From positions 1 through 64,000 of the forward strand of contig JADHSV010000009.1 of NCBI GenBank assembly GCA_016776725.1: a stretch of 64,000 nt of DNA, written 5' to 3'. The translations under genes were made by a program, and so were the position numbers. The notes beneath the pieces were generated by a model. It was not told where the DNA came from, searched no databases, and worked only from the letters and a program-made list of their open reading frames with translations. Source of the stretch: Rhodospirillales bacterium. Lineage in GTDB: Bacteria > Pseudomonadota > Alphaproteobacteria > Rhodospirillales > Shumkoniaceae. Below are positions 51,168 to 61,365 of this stretch, piece after piece. Positions within the stretch are counted from its first letter, which is position 1, and each line of letters starts with the position of its first letter.

Positions 51168-52442
51168 TTATCCTTTCGTTTCTTCGCCTAAGTCGAACAG
51201 TTGATTTAGCGCACGTTCCGCATCTTCAAGCTCCAGCGCCGATTTTTGTGAAGCGATTTCGCGCATGGCGCGGGACGGACCGTGCAGCAGCCGGTTGATT
51301 AGCAGCCGCGTCGCCCGTTCGGCGCTATCAGGGGCCTCTTCAAGGGTTTTGGCCCGCATGTCTTCGAAGTGGTCGCGCAGGCTCATCAGGGCGGGGACGG
51401 CGGCGCGTTCGGCCCGGCCATGCAGATAGGCCGCCACATCGGCATCGACGATCCGCCACGCTTCCCTGGCTTCGGTTTCGCGGTTGGCCAGACCTTCCAG
51501 CGCGACCTGCTCCAGATCGTTCAGATCATACAGGAAAGCACCATCCAGCCGGTTGACCGCCGGTTCGATATCACCGGGAATTCCGGTATCAATCAAAAAC
51601 ACCGGCTTGCGGCGTCGGCCCTTCAGCGCTCCCATTACCATGTCGGACGTCAGCACGTGCAGGTGGCGGCCTAAAGCCGCAACCGTCACATCCGCTTCGG
51701 CCAGAAGACGCGCCATGTCGTCATAGGGGGCGAAGTGGCAATCCATTGCGCGCGCCGCGGCCTGGGCGCGGGCCTCGGTTGGGTGAATGACCGTAAAAGA
51801 GCTCATGCCGCCTGCCAGCATCTCGCCGGCCACCAGCTCGCCCATTTCACCGGCCCCGATCAACAAGCCCGAACAACGCGCCAGATCGCCATGAAGGTCG
51901 CGCGCCAACTGAACGGCGGCGGCGGCGATGGAGACCGGGCGTTCGCCAATGGCGGTCTGCGTGCGCACCCGCTTGGCGGCCCCGTAGGCCGCCTGATAAA
52001 GGGGTTCCAGGGTCGGCCCGATCATGTCGGCGGCGCGCGCCATGCGATGGCCCGCTTTGACCTGACCCAGCACCTGCGGCTCGCCGACCACCTGGCTGTC
52101 CAAAGACGCCGTCACCGTGAAAATATGGCGAACGGCATCCGCGTCCCAATGGGTATAAAGAGCGCCCGCCAGTTCCGCCGGGTCCATGCCCGCCTGTTCG
52201 GCCAGCGCCGTTGTAATGGCGCGCCCAGCGGCGTCGCGGTTCGCGTGCGCGGCCTGAACCTCGACCCGGTCACACGTGGACAGCACCATGGCCTCGTCGA
52301 CGCCCTGTGCACGCAGGCGATCGAAAAACAACCCCACCGCCGGATCCTCGACAAACAAACGGTCGCGCAGCGCAAGCGAGCTTGATCGGTGATTGGCGCC
52401 GACAATAATGACATGTCTGGAAGTGGAAATATCCCCGGCCAT
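51168..52442 (-). CDS. hemA: Glutamyl-tRNA reductase
   Basis: A 424-residue NADPH enzyme for the first committed step of C5-pathway tetrapyrrole synthesis. The catalytic cysteine is in MVLSTCDRVEVQAAH (about residue 60), where most homologues have TCNR, so the asparagine is replaced by aspartate. VVGEPQVLGQVKAGHRMARA, KRVRTQTAIGERPVSIAAAA and LIGAGEMGELVAGEML (NADP-binding) follow, then the C-terminal dimerisation helix. The order hemA-prfA-prmC is standard. Alphaproteobacteria often use ALA synthase, so the C5 route here is notable for many but not all lineages. Confidence 0.9.
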   Translation of the reverse strand: MAGDISTSRHVIIVGANHRSSSLALRDRLFVEDPAVGLFFDRLRAQGVDEAMVLSTCDRVEVQAAHANRDAAGRAITTALAEQAGMDPAELAGALYTHWDADAVRHIFTVTASLDSQVVGEPQVLGQVKAGHRMARAADMIGPTLEPLYQAAYGAAKRVRTQTAIGERPVSIAAAAVQLARDLHGDLARCSGLLIGAGEMGELVAGEMLAGGMSSFTVIHPTEARAQAAARAMDCHFAPYDDMARLLAEADVTVAALGRHLHVLTSDMVMGALKGRRRKPVFLIDTGIPGDIEPAVNRLDGAFLYDLNDLEQVALEGLANRETEAREAWRIVDADVAAYLHGRAERAAVPALMSLRDHFEDMRAKTLEEAPDSAERATRLLINRLLHGPSRAMREIASQKSALELEDAERALNQLFDLGEETKG

Positions 52443-52450
52443 GCGCCTCC

Positions 52451-53689
52451 CTAACGGAAGCGGTCGAGGTGTGTCTCCAAAGCCGTCAGAGGCACCTCGG
52501 CCTGCTCGCCGGAGTCCATGTCGCGCACGGTGGCTGCTTGCCGCGCAATTTCGTCTTCGCCCAGAATAACCGTGGCGCAGGCGTTGGCGGCATTGGCGCG
52601 CTTCATTCGTTTTCCCATGTTGCCGCTGAACCCGAGATCAACGGAAAATCCGCCACGGCGCAAACGCTGCGTGACTTCAAGCGCGGTGTCCGCCGCTTCG
52701 GCGCCGATGGGGATGATGACGATGGGGCGTTTCTTTTCCAGCCCGCCGTCAACCAGCATGGCCAGCCGTTCAATGCCCGCCGCCCAGCCGATGCCCGGCG
52801 TCGCCTGTCCGCCCATTTGCTTGACCAAACCATCATATCGCCCGCCGCCCAGCACCGTGCCCTGAGCGCCCAGGGCGGTGGTGGTGAACTCAAATGCGGA
52901 ATGGCAGTAATAATCCAGTCCGCGCACCATGCGTGGGTTGAGCGTGTACTTGACGCCGGCGATTTCCAGCCCGTTGCGCAGATCATCGAAAAACCGGCGC
53001 GACTCGTCGTTCAGGCTGTCCGACATCAGCGGCGCATCGGCGACGATTGCTCTGTCGCGCTCCTCTTTGGAATCGAGAATGCGCAGCGGATTGCGGTGCA
53101 GCCTCTCGCGGCTGTCTTCCGACAAGGGCTGATCTTTCAGATATTCGACAAGGCGCGCCCGATAGGCGTTGCGGCTTTCGGCGTCACCCAGGCTGTTGAG
53201 TTCGCACACCACATGTTCGCTCAATCCCAACTCGTCCAGGATTTGCGCGCCCAGGGAAATGATCTCGACATCGGCCAGCGGTCCGGCCACGCCCAGCAGT
53301 TCGGCTCCGATTTGATTGAATTGCCGCTGACGGCCCTTTTGCGGACGTTCGTAGCGGAACATGGGTCCGCGATAGAACAGCTTGAGCGGAAGTTTTTGCG
53401 CCAGTCCACCCGATATGAAGGCGCGCGCCACGCCCGCCGTTCCTTCGGGGCGAAGGGTGATGCGTTCGCCGCCCTTATCCTCGAAGGTGTACATCTCCTT
53501 GGTGACGATATCGGAGGTGTCGCCGAGCGTGCGCGCGAACACCTCGGTAAATTCAAATACAGGGGTCGATATTTCCGAATATCCATAGCGCGAGGCCACG
53601 GCAAACGCTGTTTGCTCGACATGACGGTGGCGCAGGATATCTTCGCCTAACAGATCGTGGGTGCCGCGTACCGGCTTTAGAGAGGCCAT
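52451..53689 (-). CDS. hisS: Histidyl-tRNA synthetase
   Basis: A 412-residue class II aminoacyl-tRNA synthetase. Motif 1 region YGYSEISTPVFEFTEVFART, motif 2 PLKLFYRGPMFRYERPQKGR with RQFNQIG, histidine-A segment VRGLDYYCHSAFEFTT and motif 3 WAAGIERLAML are present, followed by the anticodon-binding domain (SVDLGFSGNMGKRMKRANAA). ATG with AAGGAAGAA upstream. It lies 26 bases after ispG and nine bases before hemA, all on the minus strand. Confidence 0.97.
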   Translation of the reverse strand: MASLKPVRGTHDLLGEDILRHRHVEQTAFAVASRYGYSEISTPVFEFTEVFARTLGDTSDIVTKEMYTFEDKGGERITLRPEGTAGVARAFISGGLAQKLPLKLFYRGPMFRYERPQKGRQRQFNQIGAELLGVAGPLADVEIISLGAQILDELGLSEHVVCELNSLGDAESRNAYRARLVEYLKDQPLSEDSRERLHRNPLRILDSKEERDRAIVADAPLMSDSLNDESRRFFDDLRNGLEIAGVKYTLNPRMVRGLDYYCHSAFEFTTTALGAQGTVLGGGRYDGLVKQMGGQATPGIGWAAGIERLAMLVDGGLEKKRPIVIIPIGAEAADTALEVTQRLRRGGFSVDLGFSGNMGKRMKRANAANACATVILGEDEIARQAATVRDMDSGEQAEVPLTALETHLDRFR

Positions 53690-53715
53690 TTCTTCCTTGG
53701 TCCGCTTTCTTCTTG

Positions 53716-54954
53716 CTATGAGTTAGCTGTTCCATAGCGGTTTTTTACATAATTCTCGACTATTTCCTGAAATTCCTCGGCGATTTTCGGCCCCCTGAGG
53801 GTCACCGTCTTGGCGCCGTCCACATATACCGGGGCGACGGGGTCTTCACCGATGCCCGGCAGGCTGATGCCGATATCGGCATGCTTGCTTTCGCCGGGGC
53901 CGTTCACAATACAGCCCATGACCGCCAAATTCATGGTTTCGACACCGGGATATAGCTCACGCCACTTGGGCATGCGCGCCCGCACATGGGTCTGGATACT
54001 GTCTGCCAGTTCCTGGAACACGGTGCTGGTGGTCCGCCCGCAACCGGGGCAGGACGTCACCAGGGGCACGAACGAACGAAAGCCCATGGTTTGCAGGATT
54101 TCCTGGGCAACGATGACTTCCCGGGTGCGGTCGCCGCCGGGTTCGGGGGTCAGGGAAACGCGGATGGTGTCGCCGATGCCTTCCTGCAAAATCACCGCCA
54201 GCGCGGCGGTTGAGGCAACGATGCCCTTCGATCCCATGCCCGCCTCGGTCAGGCCCAGATGCAGGGCGTAATCGCCGTGCGTGGCCAGATCCTTATAAAC
54301 GTCGACCAGACTTTGCACGTCGCTGACCTTGCATGAAAGCACGATTTGGTCGCGCTTCATGCCAAGTTCCTCGGCCCGGGCAGCACTTTCCACCGCCGAG
54401 GCCACGAGCGCTTCGCGGGTGATTTCGGCCAGGTCCCTGGGCTGGGCGGCCTTGGCGTTTTCATCCATCATCTGGGATAGTTTTTGCTGATCCAGGCTGC
54501 CCCAGTTTACGCCGATGCGTACGGGTCGGTCGTATTTCAGGGCTGTTTCGATCATCGCCGAATAGCGGCTGTCGCGATTTTCGCGAAAACCCACATTGCC
54601 CGGATTGATCCTGTATTTGGCGAGCGCTTCGGCACAATCAGGATATTCCGCCAACAGCTTGTGCCCGACGTAGTGGAAATCGCCAACCAGCGGAACCTCG
54701 ACGCCCATGGCCGCCAATCGATCACGGATGTGCGGCACGGCGGCTGCCGATTCCGCCCGGTCCACGGTAATTCGAACAATTTCCGAACCGGCGCGGGCCA
54801 AGGCCGCAACCTGGCCGACCGTTCCCTCGATATCGGCGGTGTCGGTGTTGGTCATGGACTGAACCACGATCGGTGCGTCGCCGCCGATGGTTACCGAGCC
54901 GACTTTTACCGGAATGCTTTTCCGGCGTTTGATATGCAGTGTTCCTGCGGGCAT
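53716..54954 (-). CDS. ispG: 4-Hydroxy-3-methylbut-2-enyl diphosphate synthase
   Basis: A 412-residue [4Fe-4S] enzyme of the MEP isoprenoid pathway (GcpE). The TIM-barrel domain starts [37 protein letters not shown] and [16 protein letters not shown] are conserved. Cluster cysteines lie in [11 protein letters not shown] (about residues 305-308) and [20 protein letters not shown]. Followed by hisS and preceded by the RodZ-like gene on the same strand, a frequent alphaproteobacterial neighbourhood. Confidence 0.97.
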   Translation of the reverse strand: MPAGTLHIKRRKSIPVKVGSVTIGGDAPIVVQSMTNTDTADIEGTVGQVAALARAGSEIVRITVDRAESAAAVPHIRDRLAAMGVEVPLVGDFHYVGHKLLAEYPDCAEALAKYRINPGNVGFRENRDSRYSAMIETALKYDRPVRIGVNWGSLDQQKLSQMMDENAKAAQPRDLAEITREALVASAVESAARAEELGMKRDQIVLSCKVSDVQSLVDVYKDLATHGDYALHLGLTEAGMGSKGIVASTAALAVILQEGIGDTIRVSLTPEPGGDRTREVIVAQEILQTMGFRSFVPLVTSCPGCGRTTSTVFQELADSIQTHVRARMPKWRELYPGVETMNLAVMGCIVNGPGESKHADIGISLPGIGEDPVAPVYVDGAKTVTLRGPKIAEEFQEIVENYVKNRYGTANS

Positions 54955-55045
54955 TCCGCGTCATCTTTCGTTGGTTGAGCGCGCCACCGGCGGCCACGCC
55001 ACCGGTCTGGCAATTCAAATTATATGGAAATCCCCGGCGCTCGGA

Positions 55046-56644
55046 TCAATCTAGCACGGCGGTTCCGGCCCGAAGACTTTCGGCATCCAGGGCTACGTTC
55101 CTGCGTACCGCGCCAACCCCGCCAATGGGAGCCACGGCCTCGCCACCGACCAGAATTTCCAAAGCACCGGCATTTCCGGTCAAAAGCGTCAGGCCCGGCT
55201 TGTCGGGAACCCGGTAACTGTCTCCGGCGCGCAAAAGGCGCGTTACCAGAAGACGACGGGCGATGCCGTCGCGAACCTGTATCCAGCTGTCGGACTTCGC
55301 GCGAACAACGATTTCGGCTGAACCGTCGGCAGCTCCCGCCGTTGATGCGGCAGGCGGACTATCGTTGCCTGCTTCCGGCGTGGACGGGATGGCCGCGACC
55401 TGCGCCGCCGGTTCAGGCGTTTGCGTTGCCGCCACCGGTTCAGCCGGAGCGGCGGGTTCAGGCTGTGCGGTGGGCTCAGGCTCGGGCTCCGCAACGGCCG
55501 TTTCGGATGCGGCCGGCTCGGCCTGGGGTGGTTCGGCGGGCGTGGCTTCCGTTGGTGTCGTTGTCACGGGTTGATCGGGCACCGACGCATCACCAAGCAC
55601 ACGGTTTTCGGCAATGGCCAAATCAGCCGGGGTTACAGTGTCGGCGGGTGTTGGCGTTGGCACAACAACCGCAGCCGGTTGGGACGGAACTTCCGGCGTG
55701 CTGGGTGCGCTGGCGACTTGTGCCGGGGGTTCCTCCGGCGTTTCCACTGGCGTTTCCACCGGCGTTTCCACTGGCGTTTCCACTGGCGTTTCCACCGGCG
55801 CTTCCGCAGGTGTTTCAGAAGCAGGTTCGACGGGCGATTCCACCGCTTGTGTGGGCTCCGGCGCCGGTTCTGGTGCGGGTTCCTGCACAGGTTCAGGCGC
55901 GGGCTCTTGAACTGGTTCAGGCGCGGGTTCGGGTTCGCTGACCACCGCTACCACAGCTGCCGGTTCGCTCGCAGGTGCAACCGGTTGATCGGCAACGGGC
56001 GGTTCAGCCGCAGCAGGCGTTTCGGGCGTTTCGGCCGGTGGCGTTTCGGCTGCGGTGACCGGCGAAGGCTCAGGCGCCTTTTTGGCAGGTGTCGCCACCG
56101 GCGGCGGAGCCTGCGTGGGTGTTTCAGGTTGAATTTCGGGCTTTTCGGCGGGGCTCGGCGTGTCGGCGTCGGAAGGCGTTACGGGATCGTCCGACAGAAG
56201 GGTTGCCAGACGTTCGGGAAGCAAAGGCACGATGTTGTCGAAGACGGAATCTTTCGACGATCCGACGTACCACGCGCCGTAAGCAACCGCGACCAGCAGA
56301 ATGCCGATGAAAACGATCGCCGCGCCGGGCGTGCCGTGTTCCGTGATCGGTGACGGGAAAACAAGGGTTGGCCGGTTTCCGAGATTTTCCGCCTCGATCT
56401 TGTATCGACGCACGACTTCTTCGGAATCAAGGCCAAGATGCTCGGCATATGTACGGACAAAACCGATCGCATATGAGGCGCCTGGCAATTCCTCGTAGCG
56501 TCCATCCTCGATGGCTTCAAGGTACGGATAGCGAATTCGTAGAATCGCCGCCACTTCCTGCAGGTCTTCGCCGCAGCGAAGGCGCGAAGCCCTTAAGAGC
56601 GCTCCTACTCCCGGTTCGAGACTATGTTGGTCTTGAGAATTCAT
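55046..56644 (-). CDS. RodZ-like protein: HTH, membrane helix, Pro/Glu/Thr-rich linker, DUF4115
   Basis: A 532-residue single-pass membrane protein. Residues about 10-75 form a helix-turn-helix of the HTH_25 type (GALLRASRLRCGEDLQEVAA, YEELPGASYAIGFVRTYAEH). A membrane helix follows at about 108-128 (GAAIVFIGILLVAVAYGAWY). A low-complexity region of roughly 280 residues contains repeated PEPVQEPA and VETP units, and the C-terminal DUF4115 domain reads IVVRAKSDSWIQVRDGIARR. RodZ links MreB to cell shape. ATG 56644 is chosen. It lies upstream of ispG. Confidence 0.88.
   Translation of the reverse strand: MNSQDQHSLEPGVGALLRASRLRCGEDLQEVAAILRIRYPYLEAIEDGRYEELPGASYAIGFVRTYAEHLGLDSEEVVRRYKIEAENLGNRPTLVFPSPITEHGTPGAAIVFIGILLVAVAYGAWYVGSSKDSVFDNIVPLLPERLATLLSDDPVTPSDADTPSPAEKPEIQPETPTQAPPPVATPAKKAPEPSPVTAAETPPAETPETPAAAEPPVADQPVAPASEPAAVVAVVSEPEPAPEPVQEPAPEPVQEPAPEPAPEPTQAVESPVEPASETPAEAPVETPVETPVETPVETPVETPEEPPAQVASAPSTPEVPSQPAAVVVPTPTPADTVTPADLAIAENRVLGDASVPDQPVTTTPTEATPAEPPQAEPAASETAVAEPEPEPTAQPEPAAPAEPVAATQTPEPAAQVAAIPSTPEAGNDSPPAASTAGAADGSAEIVVRAKSDSWIQVRDGIARRLLVTRLLRAGDSYRVPDKPGLTLLTGNAGALEILVGGEAVAPIGGVGAVRRNVALDAESLRAGTAVLD
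55737..55796. repeat. Five 12-base tandem repeats coding VETP
   Basis: GGCGTTTCCACT/C is repeated five times without interruption, coding Val-Glu-Thr-Pro on the minus strand in the linker of the RodZ-like protein; a diverged sixth unit follows. Near-identical copies suggest recent slippage and variable linker length between strains. Confidence 0.9.
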
Positions 56645-56798
56645 ATTCGCGCCTGTTGAGAAGCCGTTGCGCCGCTTACGCAAAACATCCTTACAAAGAT
56701 TGAATTGGGACATCCGGAGACGGCCCGAAATCCCCCAAAATCAGACGCAGGTATTCTGACTAAATACTAAGAAAATTCAAGCGCTAAACCGTTTGCCG

Positions 56799-59072
56799 CT
56801 AAATCATCACGCCATGGTCACGCGCGTATTCGCGCAGCTTTTCGCGTACGCTGTGATCAGGAAGTTGAACGAGCGATTTCATGTAGTTACGCAGCGGCCC
56901 GAGATCGAGACTGCGGATCATGGCCTTGACCGGCCCGACCGATGACGGGTTCATGGATAGGCTGCGCAACCCCAGGCCGACGAGCGCCATGGCGTCAATG
57001 GGATTGCCGGCCATCTCGCCGCAAAGGCTTACCGGCACGGATGCCGCGTCGCATTGGCTTACGATTGTGCGCAGGATCGATAGGGTCGAAGGCGATAGGG
57101 GATCGTAGCGTTCGGCAAGCCGGGCATCGTCCCGGTCACTGGCGAACAGGAATTGGAACAAATCGTTGCTTCCGATGGACAGGAAGTCCAGGCGTTTCAA
57201 CAGCGTCGGCAGCTGGAACACCAGTGACGGCACTTCCAGCATTGCCCCCACAAACACCTTCGACGGAAGTTTTCGGCGTTCCTTGCGGGCGCGTTCCAAT
57301 TCCATATCGAGCAGGCGGCGGGAGGCGTCAAATTCGGCGACTTCGGCAATCATGGGGAACATCAGCCGAAGCTCACATCCCTTGGCCGATCTGATGAGGG
57401 CGCGCAACTGATGGCGCAGGATCGCCGGGTGATCCAGGCAAATGCGGATGGCCCGCCACCCCATTGCCGGATTGGCGCTTGGCGATTCCTGCCAATAGGG
57501 CAGGATTTTGTCGCCGCCGATATCCACCGTTCTGAAGACAACCGGCTTTTCGCCGGCCTGCCTGACCACATCCAGATACAATTTTTCCTGACTGGCGACA
57601 TCGGGAAAATCTGAACGCGCCATAAACGGAATTTCGGTCCGATAAAGGCCGACACCATCGGCGCCCGCGGCTTCCACCTGCGGCATGTCGATGCGCAAAC
57701 CGGCGTTGATGTTGATGCTGATTTTCGTGCCGTCGGAGGTCACCGCGGGAAGGCTGCGTAACGCCGCGTATTGGGCTTTTTGGCGGTTGCGGTCGTCGAT
57801 GCTGTCGAGAAAGGACTGGGTGACGTTTTCGCCGGGACGGAGCAGGACGTTGCCGTGATCGGCGTCGACGATGACGGGATCGCCTTCCTCGACGCGGCCC
57901 ATTACCCCCTTGGCCTGCCCGACCATGGGGATGTCCAGGGCGCGGGCGATGATGGCGGCGTGGGCGGTGGGCGAGCCTTCTTCCAGAACGATCGCGCGCA
58001 GCCGGGTGCGGTCGAATTCAAGCAACTGGGCCGGCCCCATGTTGCGCGCAAAGATGATTGCGTCGTCTGGAAGTCCGTCATCAGCGCCGCTGTCCGCCGA
58101 TGGCCCGATAAGATGTTTCAGCAGGCGATCGGCGAGGTCGTCCATATCGTGGACGCGTTCGCGCAGATAGCGGTCGGATACGCGGCTGAATCGGGCTCGA
58201 ATATCGTTCTGAACCTTCATGACGGCGGCTTCGGCGGTAAGCCCGCTGTCGATCGCCTCGCCGATGCGGGCCAGCCACCCGGCATCCTCGGAGATCATCC
58301 GGTAACTTTCGAGAATGCCACGATGCTCGTCATCCCCGGCCAGGGTCTCGTCATCAAGCAGGGCGTCCAGCACCCCGTGCATTTCGGTTACGGCCGATCG
58401 AACCCGCGAATGCTCTTCCTCCGCGTCTTCGGCGACCAACTGGCTGATCTGGGCATGAGGCCGGTTGAGCACCGCGACACCCATGCCCATTCCGGCGTGG
58501 AAGCGGGCTGCCGGGATTTGCAGCGGGGCCTTGGCGATGCCGTCGGCCGGGAACAGTTCCTGCCCGCCAATCAGTTCGCCGCCCGCGACCATTTCGGCCA
58601 GAACCATGGCCACCGTTTGCATGGTCTCGATTTCTTCGCCGACGTAGCGGCGCAGGGTTCGGTTCTGAACCACGAGGACGCCCAGAACACGCCCGCCGCG
58701 CAGGATCGGAACGCCCATCAACGAATGGAATTTTTCTTCGCCCGTTTCAGGACGGAAAACGAAGCTGGGATGGTGTTGGGCGTCGGACAACTTCAACGGC
58801 CGCGCCCGTGCGGCGATAACACCGACCAGGCCCTCGCCGACGCGAAGACGGGTCAGGTGGACGGCGGTTTTCTTGAGGCCTTCGGTGGCGAAAAGTTCCA
58901 GCAGGTCTCCGGCGCGGCGCACGTAAACGGAGCAAACGTCCGATCCGATGCTGCGGGCGATGACCGTAACGATTTGGTCAAGCCGCTCCTGAGCGGTTCC
59001 AGCCCCCGCCATAACGTCTCGCACCAGCGCCAGAAGCTGGCGCGGGGAGACTCTCGCCGTGGCCTTGTCCAT
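56799..59072 (-). CDS. ptsP: PTS-Ntr enzyme I, phosphoenolpyruvate-protein phosphotransferase with GAF domain
   Basis: A 757-residue signalling phosphotransferase that passes phosphate from PEP to NPr and EIIA-Ntr. An N-terminal GAF domain covers about residues 20-165 (RSIGSDVCSVYVRRAGDLLE, LMGVPILRGGRVLGVLVVQN). The phosphohistidine is in EEGSPTAHAAIIARALDIPM, and the PEP-binding C-terminal domain has GLYRTEIPFMARSDFP, ILPYWQESPSANPAMGWRAI, FLSIGSNDLFQFLFASDRDD and SLCGEMAGNP with the general-acid cysteine. ATG 59072 is chosen. Follows the nitronate monooxygenase gene by seven bases. Confidence 0.95.
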   Translation of the reverse strand: MDKATARVSPRQLLALVRDVMAGAGTAQERLDQIVTVIARSIGSDVCSVYVRRAGDLLELFATEGLKKTAVHLTRLRVGEGLVGVIAARARPLKLSDAQHHPSFVFRPETGEEKFHSLMGVPILRGGRVLGVLVVQNRTLRRYVGEEIETMQTVAMVLAEMVAGGELIGGQELFPADGIAKAPLQIPAARFHAGMGMGVAVLNRPHAQISQLVAEDAEEEHSRVRSAVTEMHGVLDALLDDETLAGDDEHRGILESYRMISEDAGWLARIGEAIDSGLTAEAAVMKVQNDIRARFSRVSDRYLRERVHDMDDLADRLLKHLIGPSADSGADDGLPDDAIIFARNMGPAQLLEFDRTRLRAIVLEEGSPTAHAAIIARALDIPMVGQAKGVMGRVEEGDPVIVDADHGNVLLRPGENVTQSFLDSIDDRNRQKAQYAALRSLPAVTSDGTKISININAGLRIDMPQVEAAGADGVGLYRTEIPFMARSDFPDVASQEKLYLDVVRQAGEKPVVFRTVDIGGDKILPYWQESPSANPAMGWRAIRICLDHPAILRHQLRALIRSAKGCELRLMFPMIAEVAEFDASRRLLDMELERARKERRKLPSKVFVGAMLEVPSLVFQLPTLLKRLDFLSIGSNDLFQFLFASDRDDARLAERYDPLSPSTLSILRTIVSQCDAASVPVSLCGEMAGNPIDAMALVGLGLRSLSMNPSSVGPVKAMIRSLDLGPLRNYMKSLVQLPDHSVREKLREYARDHGVMI

Positions 59073-59079
59073 TGCAGTC

Positions 59080-60114
59080 CTAAGCCGCTCCGGCTTTCTC
59101 CCTGGTGTCGAGAAGTGTTTCGCCCTGCAATATGAGTTCGCCGAGAATCTCGGCAACCGATTGTTCGGATTTTACCATACCGACAATCTGCCCGGCCATG
59201 ATCGATCCGTTTTCCACGTCGCCGTCGATAACCGCGCGTTTCAGGGCGCCCGCCCAGAAATGCTCGATTTCAAGCTGCGCTTCCTTTTGATCCAGCTCGC
59301 CGTTGTCCACGCGATTGATCAACTGGCGTTGGGTTTCCATGAAATGATCGGTGCCCTTGTTAACCAGGGCGCGCACGGGAATGACCGGGAAGCGCGGGTC
59401 CAACTGAACCGTCGGCAACGCGTCGCGGGACGATGCGCGGATGAAGGCTTTTTTGAAATTGGGATGCGCGATGGACTCGTTGGCGCAGACGAAACGGGTT
59501 CCCAACTGACAACCGGCGGCGCCCATTTCCAGGTACGAAACCATGGCCTCGCCGCGGCCGATGCCGCCCGCCACAAATACCGGAACCTCGGTAATGTTGG
59601 GCAGTATTTCCTGCGCCAGAACGCTGGTTACCACGGGGCCGATATGTCCGCCCGCTTCGGATCCTTCGATCACCAGCGCATCGACGCCGTTGCGAATCAG
59701 CCGTTTGGCCAGCGCCAACGCGGGCGCGAAACAAATGACCTTGGCGCCGGCGTCCTTGATCTTGCGGATGGCGGCCGCCGGAGGCAAGCCTCCGGCAAGG
59801 ACGATATGGCCGACTTCAAGCTCGATGCAGACGTCGATCAGGGCATCCAGGTCGGGATGCATGGTGATCAGGTTGACGCCGAACGGGCGGTCGGTCAGGG
59901 TAAACGTGGCTTCGATTTCGGTGCGCAGCAGATCAGGCGTCATGGACCCGCAGGCGATGACGCCGAAAGCGCCGGCGTTGGAAAGCGCCGAAACGAGATG
60001 ACGTTCCGACAGCCATGACATGGCCCCGCCCATGATCGCCATTTCGCATCCGAGGAATTCACATCCCCGCTGCCAAAGTGCATCCATTCGCGGTCGCGAC
60101 GTCTGATTTGCCAT
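59080..60114 (-). CDS. Nitronate monooxygenase family flavoprotein
   Basis: A 344-residue FMN-dependent TIM-barrel enzyme of the nitronate monooxygenase/2-nitropropane dioxygenase family, related also to FabK-like enoyl reductases. Seen are IMGGAMSWLSERHLVSALSN (about residues 27-46), FGVNLITMHPDLD, the catalytic-histidine segment IEGSEAGGHIGPVVTSVLAQ and FMN-phosphate loops FVAGGIGRGEAMVSYLEMGA and GCQLGTRFVCANES. It oxidises alkyl nitronates or a related substrate. It is located between lysC and ptsP on the same strand. Confidence 0.88.
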   Translation of the reverse strand: MANQTSRPRMDALWQRGCEFLGCEMAIMGGAMSWLSERHLVSALSNAGAFGVIACGSMTPDLLRTEIEATFTLTDRPFGVNLITMHPDLDALIDVCIELEVGHIVLAGGLPPAAAIRKIKDAGAKVICFAPALALAKRLIRNGVDALVIEGSEAGGHIGPVVTSVLAQEILPNITEVPVFVAGGIGRGEAMVSYLEMGAAGCQLGTRFVCANESIAHPNFKKAFIRASSRDALPTVQLDPRFPVIPVRALVNKGTDHFMETQRQLINRVDNGELDQKEAQLEIEHFWAGALKRAVIDGDVENGSIMAGQIVGMVKSEQSVAEILGELILQGETLLDTREKAGAA

Positions 60115-60144
60115 GATTGATCTTACCTATCTTGGTATCCGGGC

Positions 60145-61365
60145 CTATTCGGCGTCCAGGCCGTAAGCTTCGTGAAGGGCGCGCAGGGCCAGCTCGGTGT
60201 ATTCCTCGCGGACCAGAACGCTGACCTTGATTTCGGACGTCGAGATCACCTGGATATTGATGCCCTTTTCGGCCAGGGCGCTGAACATGGTCTGGGCGAT
60301 GCCCGCATGGCTGCGCATGCCGACGCCGATGACGGAAACTTTCACCACTTCCGAATCCGACACTAACTTGGAATATCCGAGATCTTTCTTGCGGGCTTCG
60401 ACGGTGGCGACGGCGCGTTCCAGATCGGTTTTGCCGACGGTAAACGTGATGTCCGTTCGTTTGCCGTCGTCCGAGACATTCTGAACGATCATGTCGACGT
60501 TGATGCTGGCATCGGCCAGCGGGCCGAAGATGCCGGCGGCCACGCCAGGCTTGTCCGCCACCTGGGTCAGGGTGATCTTGGCTTCGTCCCGGCTGTATGC
60601 GATACCGCTAATAAGCTCTTTTTCCACGATTTCGTCCTCATTTACGACCAGAGTACCTGGTTCATCAGAAAAACTCGAAACAACTTGCAGTCTGACATTG
60701 TGCTTCATGGCCAGTTCGACCGAACGGGTCTGCAGCACCTTGGCGCCCAGCGACGCCATCTCGAGCATTTCCTCATAGGTGATTTTATCAAGTTTGCGGG
60801 CCTTGGCGACAATCCGCGGATCGGTGGTGTAAACGCCGTCCACATCGGTATGGATGTCGCAACGATCGGCATCCAACGCCGCGGCCAGAGCGACCGCGCT
60901 GGTGTCCGAGCCGCCGCGTCCCAGGGTCGAAATGCGCCCCCCCGGCGAAATTCCCTGAAAGCCGGCCACCACGGCAACTTCGCCCTTGGACATGCTCTCG
61001 ATCATCTCTTTGCCGTCGATGGAGTGAATTCGCGCCTTGCCGTGCACGTCATCGGTTTTGACCTGGATTTGCCAACCCAGCCACGAGCGCGCCGAAACAC
61101 CCATCTCCTGCAGCGCCAGCGCAGTTAGTCCCGCCGTGACCTGCTCGCCCGAGGCGACGACGGCGTCGTATTCGCGGGCATCATACATACGGCTGATGGC
61201 GTCCACGTAGCCGACCAGCTCGTTGGTGACCCCGGCCATGGCCGAGACAACGACGGCAACCTGATGTCCGGCGTCGACCTCTTTCTTGATCCGCCGGGCC
61301 ACGGACTGGATTTTCTCCACATCGGCGACCGAAGTCCCGCCGAATTTTTTAACGATTCGGGCCAT
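60145..61365 (-). CDS. lysC: Aspartate kinase
   Basis: A 406-residue aspartokinase, first step towards lysine, threonine and methionine. The kinase starts MARIVKKFGGTSVADVEKIQ (KFGGTS motif) and has GRGGSDTSAVALAAALDADR; two C-terminal ACT domains for feedback control include VADKPGVAAGIFGPLADASI with SINVDMIVQNVS and GVGMRSHAGIAQTMFSALAE. GGAG precedes the ATG. It is divergent from ubiG with about 190 bases between them and upstream of ptsP, a typical alphaproteobacterial order. Confidence 0.97.
   Translation of the reverse strand: MARIVKKFGGTSVADVEKIQSVARRIKKEVDAGHQVAVVVSAMAGVTNELVGYVDAISRMYDAREYDAVVASGEQVTAGLTALALQEMGVSARSWLGWQIQVKTDDVHGKARIHSIDGKEMIESMSKGEVAVVAGFQGISPGGRISTLGRGGSDTSAVALAAALDADRCDIHTDVDGVYTTDPRIVAKARKLDKITYEEMLEMASLGAKVLQTRSVELAMKHNVRLQVVSSFSDEPGTLVVNEDEIVEKELISGIAYSRDEAKITLTQVADKPGVAAGIFGPLADASINVDMIVQNVSDDGKRTDITFTVGKTDLERAVATVEARKKDLGYSKLVSDSEVVKVSVIGVGMRSHAGIAQTMFSALAEKGINIQVISTSEIKVSVLVREEYTELALRALHEAYGLDAE

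Noticed and set aside
55737-55796. Short regular repeats considered as CRISPR or operator array
   Set aside because: They are 12-base units without spacers and keep the reading frame of the RodZ-like protein.
57771-59135. 454-codon plus-strand frame
   Set aside because: Antisense to ptsP, no family motif, composition rich in Gly, His and Gln.
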